Part shown: positions 33,835-44,871 of the stretch, piece after piece | How positions within the stretch are numbered: position 1 is the stretch's first letter | How the letters are laid out: every line of letters starts with the position of its first letter | DNA from: Knufia peltigerae | Lineage: Eukaryota > Ascomycota > Eurotiomycetes > Chaetothyriales > Trichomeriaceae | DNA length: 64,000 bases | Direction of reading: 5' to 3' | Assembly (NCBI GenBank): GCA_030247855.1 | Contig: JAPDRN010000055.1 | Location: 124,001-188,000 of the forward strand | Made by a program: the position numbers and the translations under genes | Notes under the pieces: model-generated | The model's database searches: none | What the model saw: only the letters and a program-made list of their open reading frames with translations | Told to the model about the DNA's origin: nothing

Positions 33835-35292
33835 TCAGATCGCAGCCGCGGCAAAGAGTTCAGAAGCATCTGCAACTTGTCCGCTGTTCCCCAAGAGCTT
33901 CAGAGAGGCAATCATCTCTGCTGCTTTTTCCTTGCTCATAAACTTGGCCACTTCAAAGGGAAAGCGTGATTCCACTTCCTCGAAAGTCAGCCAGGGAACG
34001 TCAGGCAAATGCTGTTCTACAAGACGCCCATCCGCCAGCCTGACCTCAACTTTGGCGGGCTGTAGGCCTCTTTGGAAGTCTATGTTGAATTGCTCGTTGG
34101 TCAATAGCTCGCATTTACTCATCAAATCCATGATGCGCGGGTCGTCGACCTTGGTGAAGACCTCTTCGTCGAGCCGACCGTAAACCAGTGCTGCAGATAC
34201 GCCATACTGAATGCTCATCTTACTCTGTTGGATATTCTCCAGTTGCCCAGCATTGTTACACCCGGGGTACTTGATGGCTTGTGATGTGGCAACAATGGTG
34301 ATCATTTGAACGGACTGAGGGTCATCCAGACGCAACCTCAGCGCCGCAGCCAGTGGAGTTTGGGCAAAGTTACACCCGGCGACAGGTTTGAAGTGAACAT
34401 CCATGATGCCCTGGCCGATTTCAGAGCGGCTGATCCAATCTTTGAAGGTCACACTAGCGTCTGAAGAACCAACACCCAGCGCTTCAAAAAGGCCATCTTT
34501 TCCTTCCAGTACCGTATCACTGCAGAACATTCCGGTTTTGGCAAGGTCAAATGCCTGGATGCCCGCGCGACTTGCCGTGCCCATTTGAGTGAAGATCTCC
34601 AAACCTCCAGCCCAGGCCCATTCGTTCACACCACATGCTGCATTCAAAGCAAAACCCAATGCGCTGACAGCGATTTCCTCGCTGCAGCTCCCACCGGCGA
34701 TTGCAGCGGCGGCGGCACCAAAAGCTCCCACCAGCCCGCTGGGGCGGAAGTGAGGGTTGAATTTGCCACTTGCGCGTATGGCGGTGCCCAGAAGAGCCGA
34801 CATCTCATATCCTGCCACGATCGCTCTGATCAACTTCTCACCAGACCAGTGATGTCGCTGGGAAAGAGCGATGGCGGCAGAGAGGACGATGGAGCCGATG
34901 TGAGAACAAGAATCGAGATGCATGTCATCTCGGATAGTGCTGATCTCATTAGAACAAAAAGAAGAGCAACAGGAAACAGAATGAATGACCTACCTGTGAC
35001 CCAGCGCGGCATTGACAAAGGCTGCCGTCTCAGCGGAGACTTTGGTCTTGGTCCCCCATACCTGAGCCTCCGGTGAACCAGATTGAGCGGTGGCATATTT
35101 AATCAACGCCTCGCCCCATGGGGTCGAAAGTCCTGAATGAGCTGCGGCAATGTAGTCAATCAGGCATACAACCACCTTTTGCCGTAACGTCGGAGAGATT
35201 TGCCCTTCCGCAATCGACTGTATGCGTCTCGCAGCCAGTCGAGTCAGACTGGTAGGCGGCACAGTGCCGTTCGATGCACCAGTGGAAGCCAT
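33835..35292 (-). CDS. MmgE/PrpD family dehydratase or decarboxylase
   Basis: Two exons, 35292-34994 and 34939-33835 (467 aa). The acceptor is the CAG at 34942-34940; the nearer-looking ATCCGAG gives a frame break. Splicing restores ALGHSTIRDDMHLDSCSHIG, which matches the D-D-x-H...H segment of the active site in cis-aconitate decarboxylase and 2-methylcitrate dehydratase. The helical domain (GAFGAAAAAIAGG, ALNAACGVNEWAWAGG) and the smaller lid domain (FKPVAGCNFAQTPL, MSIQYGVSAALVYGR, KVEVRLADGR) complete the fold. Length is that of PrpD/CadA enzymes. No mitochondrial presequence and no peroxisomal signal are evident. First member of the metabolic island; substrate cannot be fixed from sequence. 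Confidence 0.85.
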
Positions 35293-35916
35293 GTTGATCC
35301 CTCTGTTTCACACGAAACAGTATCATGTATAGCTCGGCATTCACATGCAATGAGAGGTTTGAGCAGGAACAATGTTGGCTCGAACTACGAATCACCGCGA
35401 GGTTGCGATCAGAAAAAGATGGGCAAAACATCCCCAATTGGAGAAACTTCTCCAACACGAGGGGCGAAGTTGAATCTCACAGATATCAATTGACAGTCAA
35501 TCTTGATATCAGAGTGCAAGAGATTGTTGGAAAATATATGTGATGGGCTATTGAGAAAGCATCTTACGAATGAATGTAAAAAGGTATATAGCAGCCTCGC
35601 ACGAGAAGGAATCATCTTGTACGAAACAGGCTCAGCAATAGTCCAGCTATCTATCGACTTCTATCTTGCAGCCACGATGGTGTTGACAAAGAACAAAGTA
35701 GACCAAGGGCTTGATACATCCATGACATGGCCATACGTCTCCATTGATGGTGGTGACAAGAATCTGGTGCAGATGTACTTTTCCATACTTGGTCAGTACT
35801 TGAGAGCAACATTGCACTTTTCCATGTATCTGTATCTATCATGGCACCTTCGCAACCGTCTGAAGATCGTCCATCGTCTCAGAGGACAGTCCCTGCTACC
35901 ATCATATCTCTTACGA
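35293..35916. other. Intergenic between the PrpD-like gene and the regulator
   Basis: Contains the upstream region of the minus-strand PrpD-like gene and the 3' end of the minus-strand regulator. A 250-codon plus-strand ORF (35503-36255) runs into the regulator antisense and has no family features, so it is not called. Confidence 0.5.
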
Positions 35917-38528
35917 TCAGTTCGCGGGTGTATACGTCGTCTCCATGGACTCGGCATATATTGTCAAGCTGGCTCCTATCACATTCACAATGTCAAAGAC
36001 GTGCGTCCCCTTGAAGATCTCCGCCCACATTCTAGCCACAGCCGTCGCAAGCCAGCGAATCCGTTGTTTCTGGTCCTGCCGATCTGCGAGGTTGCGCATC
36101 ATGTCGCTGTCGAAGAGACCCGTCTCTGTCAACAGGCTCTGAATCATCTGAACCAAAACGACCTCCTCTTTGTCCAACGAGCCGTTGCCCGAAGCCACTC
36201 CGATGAGTTCGAGCCACTTGCTGAGGAAGATGGCACACTCCAGGTTGGAGAATGAATGTTGGACGCTCCAGGTGAAGGCCTGTGTCTTGGCCACATACTT
36301 GATACCCATTCTCACGGGGATGGAGAGGGCATGGGCGGCCTGAAGCACTGGGTGTATGAGTTCCGGCCCTCGCTTCAGGGGTGGACTGTTTTCGAACGCC
36401 GAGGCTATGACACTGGCGTCCCGACTCGCCAAGTTCCTGCACGGTCCCATGTCAGAATGGAGTCTGATCCAAGCCAACCTCAGCAGCGCCGTCGATGTAA
36501 AAGCGACAGGACCTGTCGCCGAGGAAGGTTCGAAGATGGACTCTGGAGAGCGCTCCCAGCGCGTTTGCCAACACCGCAAAGCCCGACTGATCTCACCAAT
36601 GTCCTCGGAGCTCAGGGAGTGTTTGGAGCTCGCCAGTGTCTGACGCCGAAGATACAGGTGTTGAAGGATGGCCAAGATCAACACATAGTTTGCCATCGGT
36701 GATAAAGCGATGGGGGTCGGTGGTGAATCTACGCTGTGAAACATGCTTTCATAGGCTTCACGGAAGGGGACCTCCTTGAACGGGGACGACTTGTTGACTT
36801 CCTCCCACTCTTCTGCGCTACTCGCGTTCCACACTTTCGCCGAACAGGGCAGACAACAGTCGATTTCGGAGTTGAGTATCAGTGGAGGGATGTGATAGGC
36901 AACGGAGACCAGTTGCAGCAGGCAATATGTCATCAACTTGGTTCGCTTTCGACCTTCCTGGAGGACCCAACGATGCCATTCAGACATGCCTGTACAAGAA
37001 GACGTCGGTACTTTCAGCCGGGAGAACCCATCGTCACGCGCCAAGGTGGCAGCCACGCTCTGCAAAGCGATGGATTCCTTGACAAGCCCTGGTTGAGATC
37101 CCCAGGCACCGACACACATGAGGGCTATCAGCGCCTGCAAGGTCTGCGTTTGTGGATCAAAGACGTTGTCCATACTCTTGTCCGAGTTACCAACATAGCC
37201 ACCCCCGGATTCATCAGGCCGCTGAGTGTTGTTCTGGTCCAGAGATGTTGAGAGAGGGATTCGACTGTGGAAACTAGTGCTGTCGTCCCGTTTCACCTGC
37301 TCCTGAATTCTTATCTGTTCAAATGCTATTGCTTTTCCTGCGTGGAACAACATTGGACATCGGTGCGCCTCGAAACGAAACAAGGCTCCTATTGCACACA
37401 TCGACAGTATCAGTTCTGGAGCAGCATGGACAGGTGAGAATGTCGGAACGTGAAGATTCGGAAGGTGCTCATAGTAGCCTTTGATCGCACCCTCGAGGAA
37501 CCTGGACATGGTGTGCCTGGAAGGCATGTTGAAATCTTTCGGCAAGACATGGTCAAACTTCTGGATGTTGGCAACAATTTGCCGATACTGGTGCCCTGAT
37601 ATCTTCCACACGGGTCGGAAATTGGCATTGGGTTCAGCTTGGCCAGACGGTCGAGATGCTTGTTCTCGAGTTTCAAAATGGAGCGCAGGTAGGGGAGAAC
37701 CAAATCTGGAAAAGGAGGTTTCTGGTTCGACTCGGCCGTTGTGGGCCCCTGAATCATGGCTGACGTGGACATTGTCATTGAAGGCAACTTGTGGAAGTTC
37801 CGAAGTGAAGGCAAGATCCTGCAATCCAAGATCCAAAGCATAGTCCGGCGGGATCAATCCGTTGAAATCGTTGAGATCAAGGAAGGTGTTGAAACTATCG
37901 AATTGGCTGTAGATGTCGGAGAAATCCAGCGTGGGACTGACGTTTTCTGAACTTGTTTCTACAGTTTGCGTGACGACGGGATTCTGCGACTCGGCGGAGG
38001 GGAAGGCGACACCCGCAAGGGCACTGAGCTGGCCACCGTCATTGAGGTTGGGCACGAAATGGTCCAGATTCGTCAGAGATTCGATGGAGAGCTGCTCCTG
38101 GACCTGACCGGATTCCACCTGACGGGCAACGGAGAGAGATGCAGTGGTATGCTCGATCGTTGGCTGATGTGCCGTCGCGGGGGAGGTCACATTCATGCCA
38201 TCCACGGCCGGCACGGTATTGCTTGGGGTCGACGTCGCCAGTGTTGGCGACACATAGCGACCGCAAGATCTGCCCTCGTGGGCCGCCTTTTCGTGTCGCC
38301 GCAAGAGATCCCTAGTTGAAGTCAAGGTCAGTCACCACTCACGTCCAAGAGGTTGTTGCTCCGGGACATGCACTACCTTCGGCTGAAGGACCTGCCACAC
38401 GGACATTTGAACGGCGTTTCTTTAGTGTGAGTCCGTTCATGACGCTGTACGTGTTCAAGGCGACGAAAGCGCCTATTGCAGAACCTGCACGGCAGAGTCT
38501 TCTTCGGGCTCGAAGCTGCTGACTCCAT
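35917..38528 (-). CDS. C2H2 zinc-finger transcription factor with fungal-specific domain
   Basis: Two exons, 38528-38377 and 38311-35917 (848 aa). Two adjacent C2H2 fingers occupy residues 14-66: CRFCNRRFRRLEHVQRHERTH, then CPCGRSFSRR joined across the 65-nt intron to DLLRRHEKAAH. A 250-residue Ser/Thr/Gln-rich linker follows, and a fungal_trans-type helical domain covers about residues 340-620 (LSMCAIGALFRFEAHRCP, LQALIALMCVGAWG, VLQEGRKRTKLMTYCLLQLVSVAYHIPPLI). Proteins of this design are pathway or carbon-source regulators. Its place inside the island, between the PrpD-like enzyme and a permease, makes it the likely local regulator. The intron splits the second finger. Confidence 0.88.
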
Positions 38529-39059
38529 GATACAACCGAGTCGCTACTCCGTACGGATGGGGAAGAATGAGAGAGGAAGATTCTCCACATCAATGTGCCT
38601 GTGGAGAGGAGGCCATGCGCGAGTATATGAATGCTCCCTCGATTTGGAGACGAAGCCTCCATCAGCCGAGGTCGAGTATATTCCCGTGTTTGCCACCCCA
38701 GACGTTGTGGGAAACACTTCCAGCAGGTCTAGACTTTCGCTGCATCGTGGAGACCCCTGAGACAGCCACATGGAGAGGTGGAGCTACCAGCAAAACTTCT
38801 TTGCGTCGTTCAGAACTGGATACTACACTACGCCGGAGGACATGGTTTGCCAAATGAGAAATGACTGTGCCAACACAAAAATACTTGTCTTATTGGGGTC
38901 GGCCGAGCAGTGCCAATCGTCGAGATCTCGAGTCGACGATCAAACAAACAATCCTGGCGGTCCAGCATCTCACTATCACTTTCCATCTGCAAACCCTTTC
39001 CCCACGATACAATTGTTTCGGAAGAGAGAACCTATTTGTTTCGGCACCATGCGCTACTC
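38529..39059. promoter_or_regulatory. Upstream region of the regulator and 3' end of the MFS gene
   Basis: Carries TACTCCGTA at 38545-38553, only 17 bp before the regulator's start codon. No gene seen. Confidence 0.5.
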
Positions 39060-41471
39060 TCAATATGTATATCGGAAATCAGGGGTCCCTTCAATGATCA
39101 ACTCCTCTCTGTCTGCTTTCTTGTTTGCTATCGCAAAGTAGAAGAAGTTTTTGACCACCAGTAGGATATTGAAAGCCTGTCAAGAGCGTTGAGTTGATGG
39201 TTGCGCGTGCTGCAGTATTTTGAGGACTCACCTGGAATGCGATACAGATGATCAGAGCAGTTCTGTAGGCTGGAGCATCTTTGGCTTGAAATATGTTGCC
39301 TGCAATGATGCCTCCTATGCCACCACCGGTGGTCATCATGGCAGCACACAGAGCACGCTTTGCTTGACCGACTAGACTAGAAGTCAGAAGTTTGAATTTA
39401 CAAGACCGATTAATCGACAAACTCACCAACATTGTTGTGCGCGTACGCCCAATTAGTTGGGATCTAGGAAGAGTCAGCAGGCATTTACCCACGGTGTAGG
39501 CCACGCCATGGTTGTACAGTGCGCCTGGCGGTTTGAGAGTATCTTACGTTGCCAGTGATGCCCATGACGCCGATAAAGACACCTCCGTATCGTGCATGAG
39601 GATTCGCACAAAATGCAGTACTGTTTTGTCGTCAGTTTGGGCACTCTTTGCGGCAGGCAAGATCACTTACATGCACACTCCAATCATGTACAACGAACTG
39701 TTGAAGACCAGCATCGGACCTCTCACTTTCAGTCTGTCGCAGATCCAGGCGCAAAAGAGAATCCACTGTATCGGTCAGTCAGTTTTGTACCTAGAGGACA
39801 TCTCATCGGACGGTTCGACATACCGGGACTGCTACAGCATACGGGGGAAACGTGAAGAGTTGAGCTTTGGAGGTCGAATAATGAAGACTCTTTTGTAAGA
39901 TGACCGGTAGGAAATATGCAAAAGCATATAGAGCCGTGTTCTTGGTAAGATGTCAGTTAGGTGCTCCTGTTTCAGCGTCCACTTGACAACAACAACAACT
40001 ATAAGTAACTCACATTGAACATGACATAGGATGAGAATTCCCAGATTTTCCAATCCTTGGCACAAACGAGCATCTTCTTGACCGTCAATTTTTCGGGTAC
40101 ACTATCACCCCTGTCTCGCTCGATCCGTGCATGAATGAGTGTTGCTTCTTCGGCCGTGAGGAAAGGAGGTAAAAGACCGAAGAGACCTCTCAAGGTGGCT
40201 AACAAGAAAAGGAGTCAGACGAATCCGTGGATCATTTCTTCGAGGTATCCAAAAGCTACTCACCTCTTTCTGGAAGATCAACCAATGTGACATATGCGGC
40301 CAAACCACAGAAACATGTGACGATCCCTTCCTGTCAGAGGGGTCAGCTCACTCTTGCAATGAATGGAGGTGTCATGGAACGCCTCACGATGATAAAGATC
40401 CACCGCCATCCTGCCAGACCGGCATCACCGTCCATGTTCTCTATACCATATGCGAGGAGACCCGAAACTCCCGTCGAAGCGATACCCTTGACATGTTATA
40501 CGATACTTTCAACGACTCAGGTCTGCAAGTACTCACCACCACGTAGAAAAGGGCGAGTCTATTGAGCGTGAGCGAATGGTATCGACCAACGGTATATGAC
40601 CGCAACGACACTTACCTGGTATGTGCTTCATATCTAGTGTACCACACACTGATAACTAGGAGAATCTTTAGTGATGGACGGGTCGAGAGAGGCGTCGAGA
40701 CTCACGGAACATTGCCGCAGGAATGAGACCCCCTTCGAGGAATCCAAGAAGAACACGACAGGCTACAAGATACGTCAGCATGGTCTCGGATGTTGTTACT
40801 TCGACAACATACCCAGCAAGGCACCCCAGGAGTGGCAGAAGCCTTGACCGATGGTGATGACACTGTTCAATGTGAGTCTGCTGTATGCGAGCCATAGTCG
40901 ATCAACCCATACCCCCATAATCTTTTTCTTATGGTTAGCAGGTATTTTTACAGGAGAAATTCTCTTCATCTTCTTACACGACAATTGTTGGCAGCCAGAC
41001 AATGGCCCCGACCTTTCGTACGATAAAAGTAGCGGGCGCATCGATCAGGATATAACCGACGAAGAACTAGAGAGAAGGTTAGGATGCTTTGCACTTTTCG
41101 GTCAAGGATAGAAAACTCGCTTACTATCATGGTAAGGATAGAATATCGGTTGTTGCCAGTGAGTCCGAGATCGGTGGCCATACCCGCGATGTTGGCCTGG
41201 GTTAAAAAGGCACGGATTAGCAGGACGTTCGACCAATGTCATGTGTTGAGATCCTTACATTCGCCAGGTTGCCTCGATCGATAAAAGCCCAAACGTAAAG
41301 GACGGCCATGGTCAGGACGAGGCGGAAATCGAGTTTACGCACGATGCGCTTGATCTTCTTCTCCTCTCCCTCGAGTTGACTTGCGAGTACCTCTTGTTCA
41401 TGTTGACGATCGACTGCGAGGTTGTGAATTTCATTCTTCGTCTCGACGTGCTCTGCGTCGACGCCACCCAT
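39060..41471 (-). CDS. MFS permease, Dal5/anion:cation symporter family (first of two)
   Basis: Starts at 41471 (MGGVDAEHVETK) and stops at 39062-39060. I read 16 exons and 15 short introns, all GT..AG, giving roughly 490-500 aa. Recognisable segments in order: FRLVLTMAVLYVWAFIDRGNLANANIAG split by intron 1, GYILIDAPATFIVRKVGAI, the loop and helix around CRVLLGFLEGGLIPAAMF, GWRWIFIIEG, CAKDWKIWEFSSY, PPYAVAVPWILFCAW, GGVFIGVMGITGN and NWAYAHNNV-GQAKRALCAAMMTTGGGIGGI. This is the Dal5-type order of motifs; family members import organic anions such as allantoate, nicotinate, biotin precursors or tartrate-like acids. One junction (exons 3/4, about 40855-40955) is uncertain. Introns are far denser than in neighbours. 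Shares an upstream region with the Ldh2-family gene. Confidence 0.82.
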
Positions 41472-42247
41472 TGTGTCGAGTTGGTGGGTTCTGGATTTCA
41501 GTGAATTCTGGGGGAACAATGAATCAGACTAGATGCGAGGCAATTTCAACAACCCTTCAGAGAAGACAAGATCAGCAGTCGGGTACTTAAACAACGGCGA
41601 ACGGTCGAGAACCTTTTTACACCCTTTCAAATGAGTTGCTAATAAGCGAATGACACTCCGCATCGGTGGTTTTTACTAGCGGTCTCCACGTTTTTTGGTG
41701 TCTTTGGTTGGAGTCCGGGGGAACGAAATACAATTTCCTCCGTATCCCTACCTAGGTAGAGTGTGTGTTCTGGCGTCACAGAGTAGGGTGAGGCTCATTC
41801 CACTCACTCCACGCCAATCTCGACCGGGGTTTGGGTAGTTGTGGTAGTGTAGTGGTGTACTCCGTAGTGTCTGTCCATATCGAACTGCTCCACCTCCAGC
41901 AACTCGTAGTCGTCGTCGATTGCGAGCCGAACAATTCCTTCTCCAACGCTGAGCGGGATCCATTTCTCCACGAAGAAAAGAGACACACTCTCTCTCACTC
42001 ACCCAAAGATCATCCACCAACTCGAGTGGAAATCCCCGCAAAGGATTTGGGAAGTTGAAGCAAGGTAGTAATAATAATAACAATAATAAAAGTGTCTGAA
42101 CCTGCAACTGCTGTATTTTCACTTGCTATTTTTATACCAATCACGTTTTAGAACAGTCTCTCGAGGCCGGTGTTTTTTTGATCTATCCCGACGACAGATA
42201 AAGACACGCCACATCTGTCGAGCCTGCTACCGTACGGAGTGACCAAA
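41472..42247. promoter_or_regulatory. Divergent MFS/Ldh2 upstream region
   Basis: 776 bp with TACCTAGGTA (41749-41758), TACTCCGTA (41858-41866), a near-match TACGGAGTG (42234-42242) ending just before the Ldh2 ATG, and an AT-rich TAA-type microsatellite (42069-42091). A plausible place for control of the island by its own regulator. Confidence 0.5.
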
Positions 42248-43240
42248 ATGCGAGTCACTGTTCAAAAAGCCGAAGATCTGGCCAACAAGGCCTTGACGAA
42301 ATTGGGATATTCACCAGAAGATACGGCGACGATATCTCATCATCTCATCGACAGTGAACTTCGAGGGTATGGGATCGCAGGGTTGGCTAGGATCCTCAGC
42401 ATCGCCGACAGGTTCGCCGGTCTGCAACAAAACCAACCACCGTCGTCCATCGAGGTCACCACGGAATCACCCACTTCGGCTCAACTAGACGGTCACGACA
42501 CTCTGGGGTATTTGGTCGCGCACAAAGCCACCAAGCTCGCCATCCAAAAAGCCAAGGGGTCTGGAGTGTCCGCCGTCGGGGCCAATGGCACCTACTACAC
42601 CGGGATGTTGTCCTACTATGCTGAAATGGCCGCCGCCGAAGACTTGGTCACCATCATCGCCTCCAACTGTACACCTTGGGTGGCACCGGAAGGAACCTTC
42701 AAACCGTTGGTCGGTACGAACCCATTCTGCATAGGGGTGCCTACGGACACCAAAGTGCCAATCATCTACGACATTGGTACATCCAAAATCATTCACGCTC
42801 AGGCGATGCTGGCAAGACGTAAGGGTGAACAATTACCTCCAGACACGGCCTACGACGAAGATGGGGAAATGACCACGGACCCTGATAAAGCTCTCAAGGG
42901 AGCTTTGAAGGTATGGGGTGGCGCAAAGGGAAGTGGACTGGCCATTGCGGTTCAACTTTTGGGCATATTGGCCGGTTCACCTGCTCTGCCTCCAGACTTG
43001 CAGGATTTTGGTTATTTCATCATGGCTATAGACCCGTCGAAATTCAGACCGATGGGTGATTTCAAGAGGGAAGTCGGTAAACTCATCGAGGCTTTTCATA
43101 CCGCTCCCTCCCTTTCGGGAGCCGCTTTGAGGATGCCTTTTGAAAGGTCGAACCGAAGAAGGGCGGAAATCAAAGCAGGTGGCGTTTTGGACGTCGACGA
43201 TGTGGTCGTGGAGAGATTGGAAAAGTTGATCCAAGGTTGA
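42248..43240 (+). CDS. Ldh2/malate dehydrogenase family oxidoreductase, divergent active site
   Basis: Single exon, 330 aa from the ATG at 42248. The family's NAD(P)-binding fold shows in LDGHDTLGYLVAHKAT, IASNCTPWVAPEGTFKPLVGTNPFCIGVP, YDIGTSKIIHAQAM and GGAKGSGLAIAVQLLGILAG. Enzymes of this family oxidise 2-hydroxy acids (malate, lactate, sulfolactate, ureidoglycolate). Two histidines usual in the bacterial and archaeal enzymes seem replaced: the RGxDSHG block reads RGYGIAG, and the NSNHFG block reads NGTYYTG. The protein may use another catalytic residue or another substrate. Next gene, in the same direction, is 430 bp downstream. Confidence 0.8.
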   Translation: MRVTVQKAEDLANKALTKLGYSPEDTATISHHLIDSELRGYGIAGLARILSIADRFAGLQQNQPPSSIEVTTESPTSAQLDGHDTLGYLVAHKATKLAIQKAKGSGVSAVGANGTYYTGMLSYYAEMAAAEDLVTIIASNCTPWVAPEGTFKPLVGTNPFCIGVPTDTKVPIIYDIGTSKIIHAQAMLARRKGEQLPPDTAYDEDGEMTTDPDKALKGALKVWGGAKGSGLAIAVQLLGILAGSPALPPDLQDFGYFIMAIDPSKFRPMGDFKREVGKLIEAFHTAPSLSGAALRMPFERSNRRRAEIKAGGVLDVDDVVVERLEKLIQG

Positions 43241-43671
43241 TGAATCGAGGGGGTGGACCTACATCTTGTAGGATTGATTGCTGGTTAATCGAGGAGGATT
43301 TCAGACCACCGTACGAGTTTCCCCCAAGTCTAGCTAGGTAGGCATCAATCTGGTACCGCTTCTCTCTCACAGACAATCCTAGGATTACCTTCACCCAGAT
43401 TCTAGATCCCTTAGTCCGGGTAGTGTTCATTCAGTGTTGTTTGGAAAATTGATGATGAGGATGATGATGATACTCCCTTTTCTCCAACCAAGCCTCGTAG
43501 GTTGCTCAGCCAATACATACTCTGTTTGACTCCACTTGCTTTGCTTACTAAAAGTTACTCCAAAATGGTGTAGAGAGCAACTCCTTCAGCAATTAATTCT
43601 TTATCAACTTTTGTTCATTGCCAACCAAAAGAGACAGTCTCGTCACAATACTGTTAGTACTTGTAACAAAC
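43241..43671. other. Intergenic between Ldh2-like and MDR genes
   Basis: Contains a GAT-type microsatellite at 43451-43472 and the upstream region of the MDR gene; no gene seen. Confidence 0.5.
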
Positions 43672-44748
43672 ATGTCGTTGCCCACGGTGACATCTCGATG
43701 GGTCATCAAACCGACCAAAAGTACGAGTACGGGTACGAGTGGCTTTGACGGGTTGGAATATCAAGATTCGGTACCGATACCTCCACTCGGAAACCATGAC
43801 TGTCTCGTTCGATTCGAAGCGGCATCATTAAACTACCGAGACGTTGCCATCTTGAAAGGCAACTACCCCTGGACGGTGAACGAAGATGTTGTACCGGTAT
43901 CGGACGGGGCTGGAGTGGTCATCGCCGTCGGTCCCGAGGTCGACGAATTTCGAGTCGGTGACAAAGTGACTACATTGTTCCACCAAGGTTGGCAGTCAGG
44001 ACTACTCACACCGACAAAAAGAGTGACGACCTTGGGGACGTACCTGGATGGTGTGCTCCGTCAGTACGCTGTTTTTCCAGAACGAGGGCTGGTGCCCATC
44101 CCGAAACACCTCACGACGATCGAAGCGTCCACATTACCATGTGCCGCTGTCACCGCTTGGAACGCCCTTTACGGTTTGCCGTCCAGATCATTACAAAAAG
44201 GTCAGTCTGTATTGGTACAAGGTACTGGAGGAGTGAGTTTGTTTGCCATGCAATTTGCCCTCGCGGCCGGAGCTACCGTCGTCGCCACTACGTCGTCGAC
44301 CGCAAAGGCCGAAAAACTGAAAGCGATGGGAGCCACACACGTCATCAATTACAAGGAAAATCCTCGCTGGGGGGAACTCGCCAAAACCTTGAGTCCCGAC
44401 GGTGAAGGTGTTCATCATATCATAGAAGTCGGTGGGAGTTCCTCGATGGAACAATCCCTCAAAGCCGTACGGATAGAAGGACTTATCTCGCTGATTGGCT
44501 TTTTGGGTGGCAAGGACGCTGCATCTTCGTGTTCGTTTGGTGACTGTTTGGCGACCTTGTCCATCATTCGAGGAGTCAATGTGGGATCAAAACAACAGTT
44601 TTTGGCAATGAATGAGTTCATGACTGCTCACGACATTCGTCCCGTCATCGACGGTGAAACGTTCGGTTTTGACGAGGCAAAAAGGGCATACGAGTTTTTG
44701 TGGGACCAAAAACAATGGGGGAAAGTTGTCATTCGAATTGGGGAGTGA
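43672..44748 (+). CDS. Zinc-independent MDR reductase (quinone-oxidoreductase-like)
   Basis: Single exon, 358 aa from the ATG at 43672 (MSLPTVTSRW); an in-frame ATG at 43618 is less likely. The GroES-like domain has SLNYRDVAILKG, where catalytic-zinc alcohol dehydrogenases have a Cys ligand, and there is no GHE motif. The structural-zinc Cys quartet is also missing. The nucleotide-binding site is VLVQGTGGVSLFAMQFA near residue 182. So it belongs to the zinc-less MDR branch that reduces enones, enoyl thioesters or quinones with NAD(P)H. The region at 43716-43740 encodes STSTGTS from a GTACGAG-type repeat. Probably co-regulated with the Ldh2-like gene. Confidence 0.85.
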   Translation: MSLPTVTSRWVIKPTKSTSTGTSGFDGLEYQDSVPIPPLGNHDCLVRFEAASLNYRDVAILKGNYPWTVNEDVVPVSDGAGVVIAVGPEVDEFRVGDKVTTLFHQGWQSGLLTPTKRVTTLGTYLDGVLRQYAVFPERGLVPIPKHLTTIEASTLPCAAVTAWNALYGLPSRSLQKGQSVLVQGTGGVSLFAMQFALAAGATVVATTSSTAKAEKLKAMGATHVINYKENPRWGELAKTLSPDGEGVHHIIEVGGSSSMEQSLKAVRIEGLISLIGFLGGKDAASSCSFGDCLATLSIIRGVNVGSKQQFLAMNEFMTAHDIRPVIDGETFGFDEAKRAYEFLWDQKQWGKVVIRIGE

Positions 44749-44871
44749 TGACAACCTGGATCCCAAGAGAGAGACTAGTGAGTAGTAATCGTTGTGTGAG
44801 GTCTATGTTATGTAAAGTACCGAGTAGATGGTATCGAAAGTAGATGACGCTCTCAATCTGTTCTCGATTAC

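Noticed and set aside
35503..36255. 250-codon plus-strand ORF at the end of the zinc-finger regulator
   Set aside because: Most of it is antisense to the regulator's C-terminus; no recognisable domain and no plausible start context.
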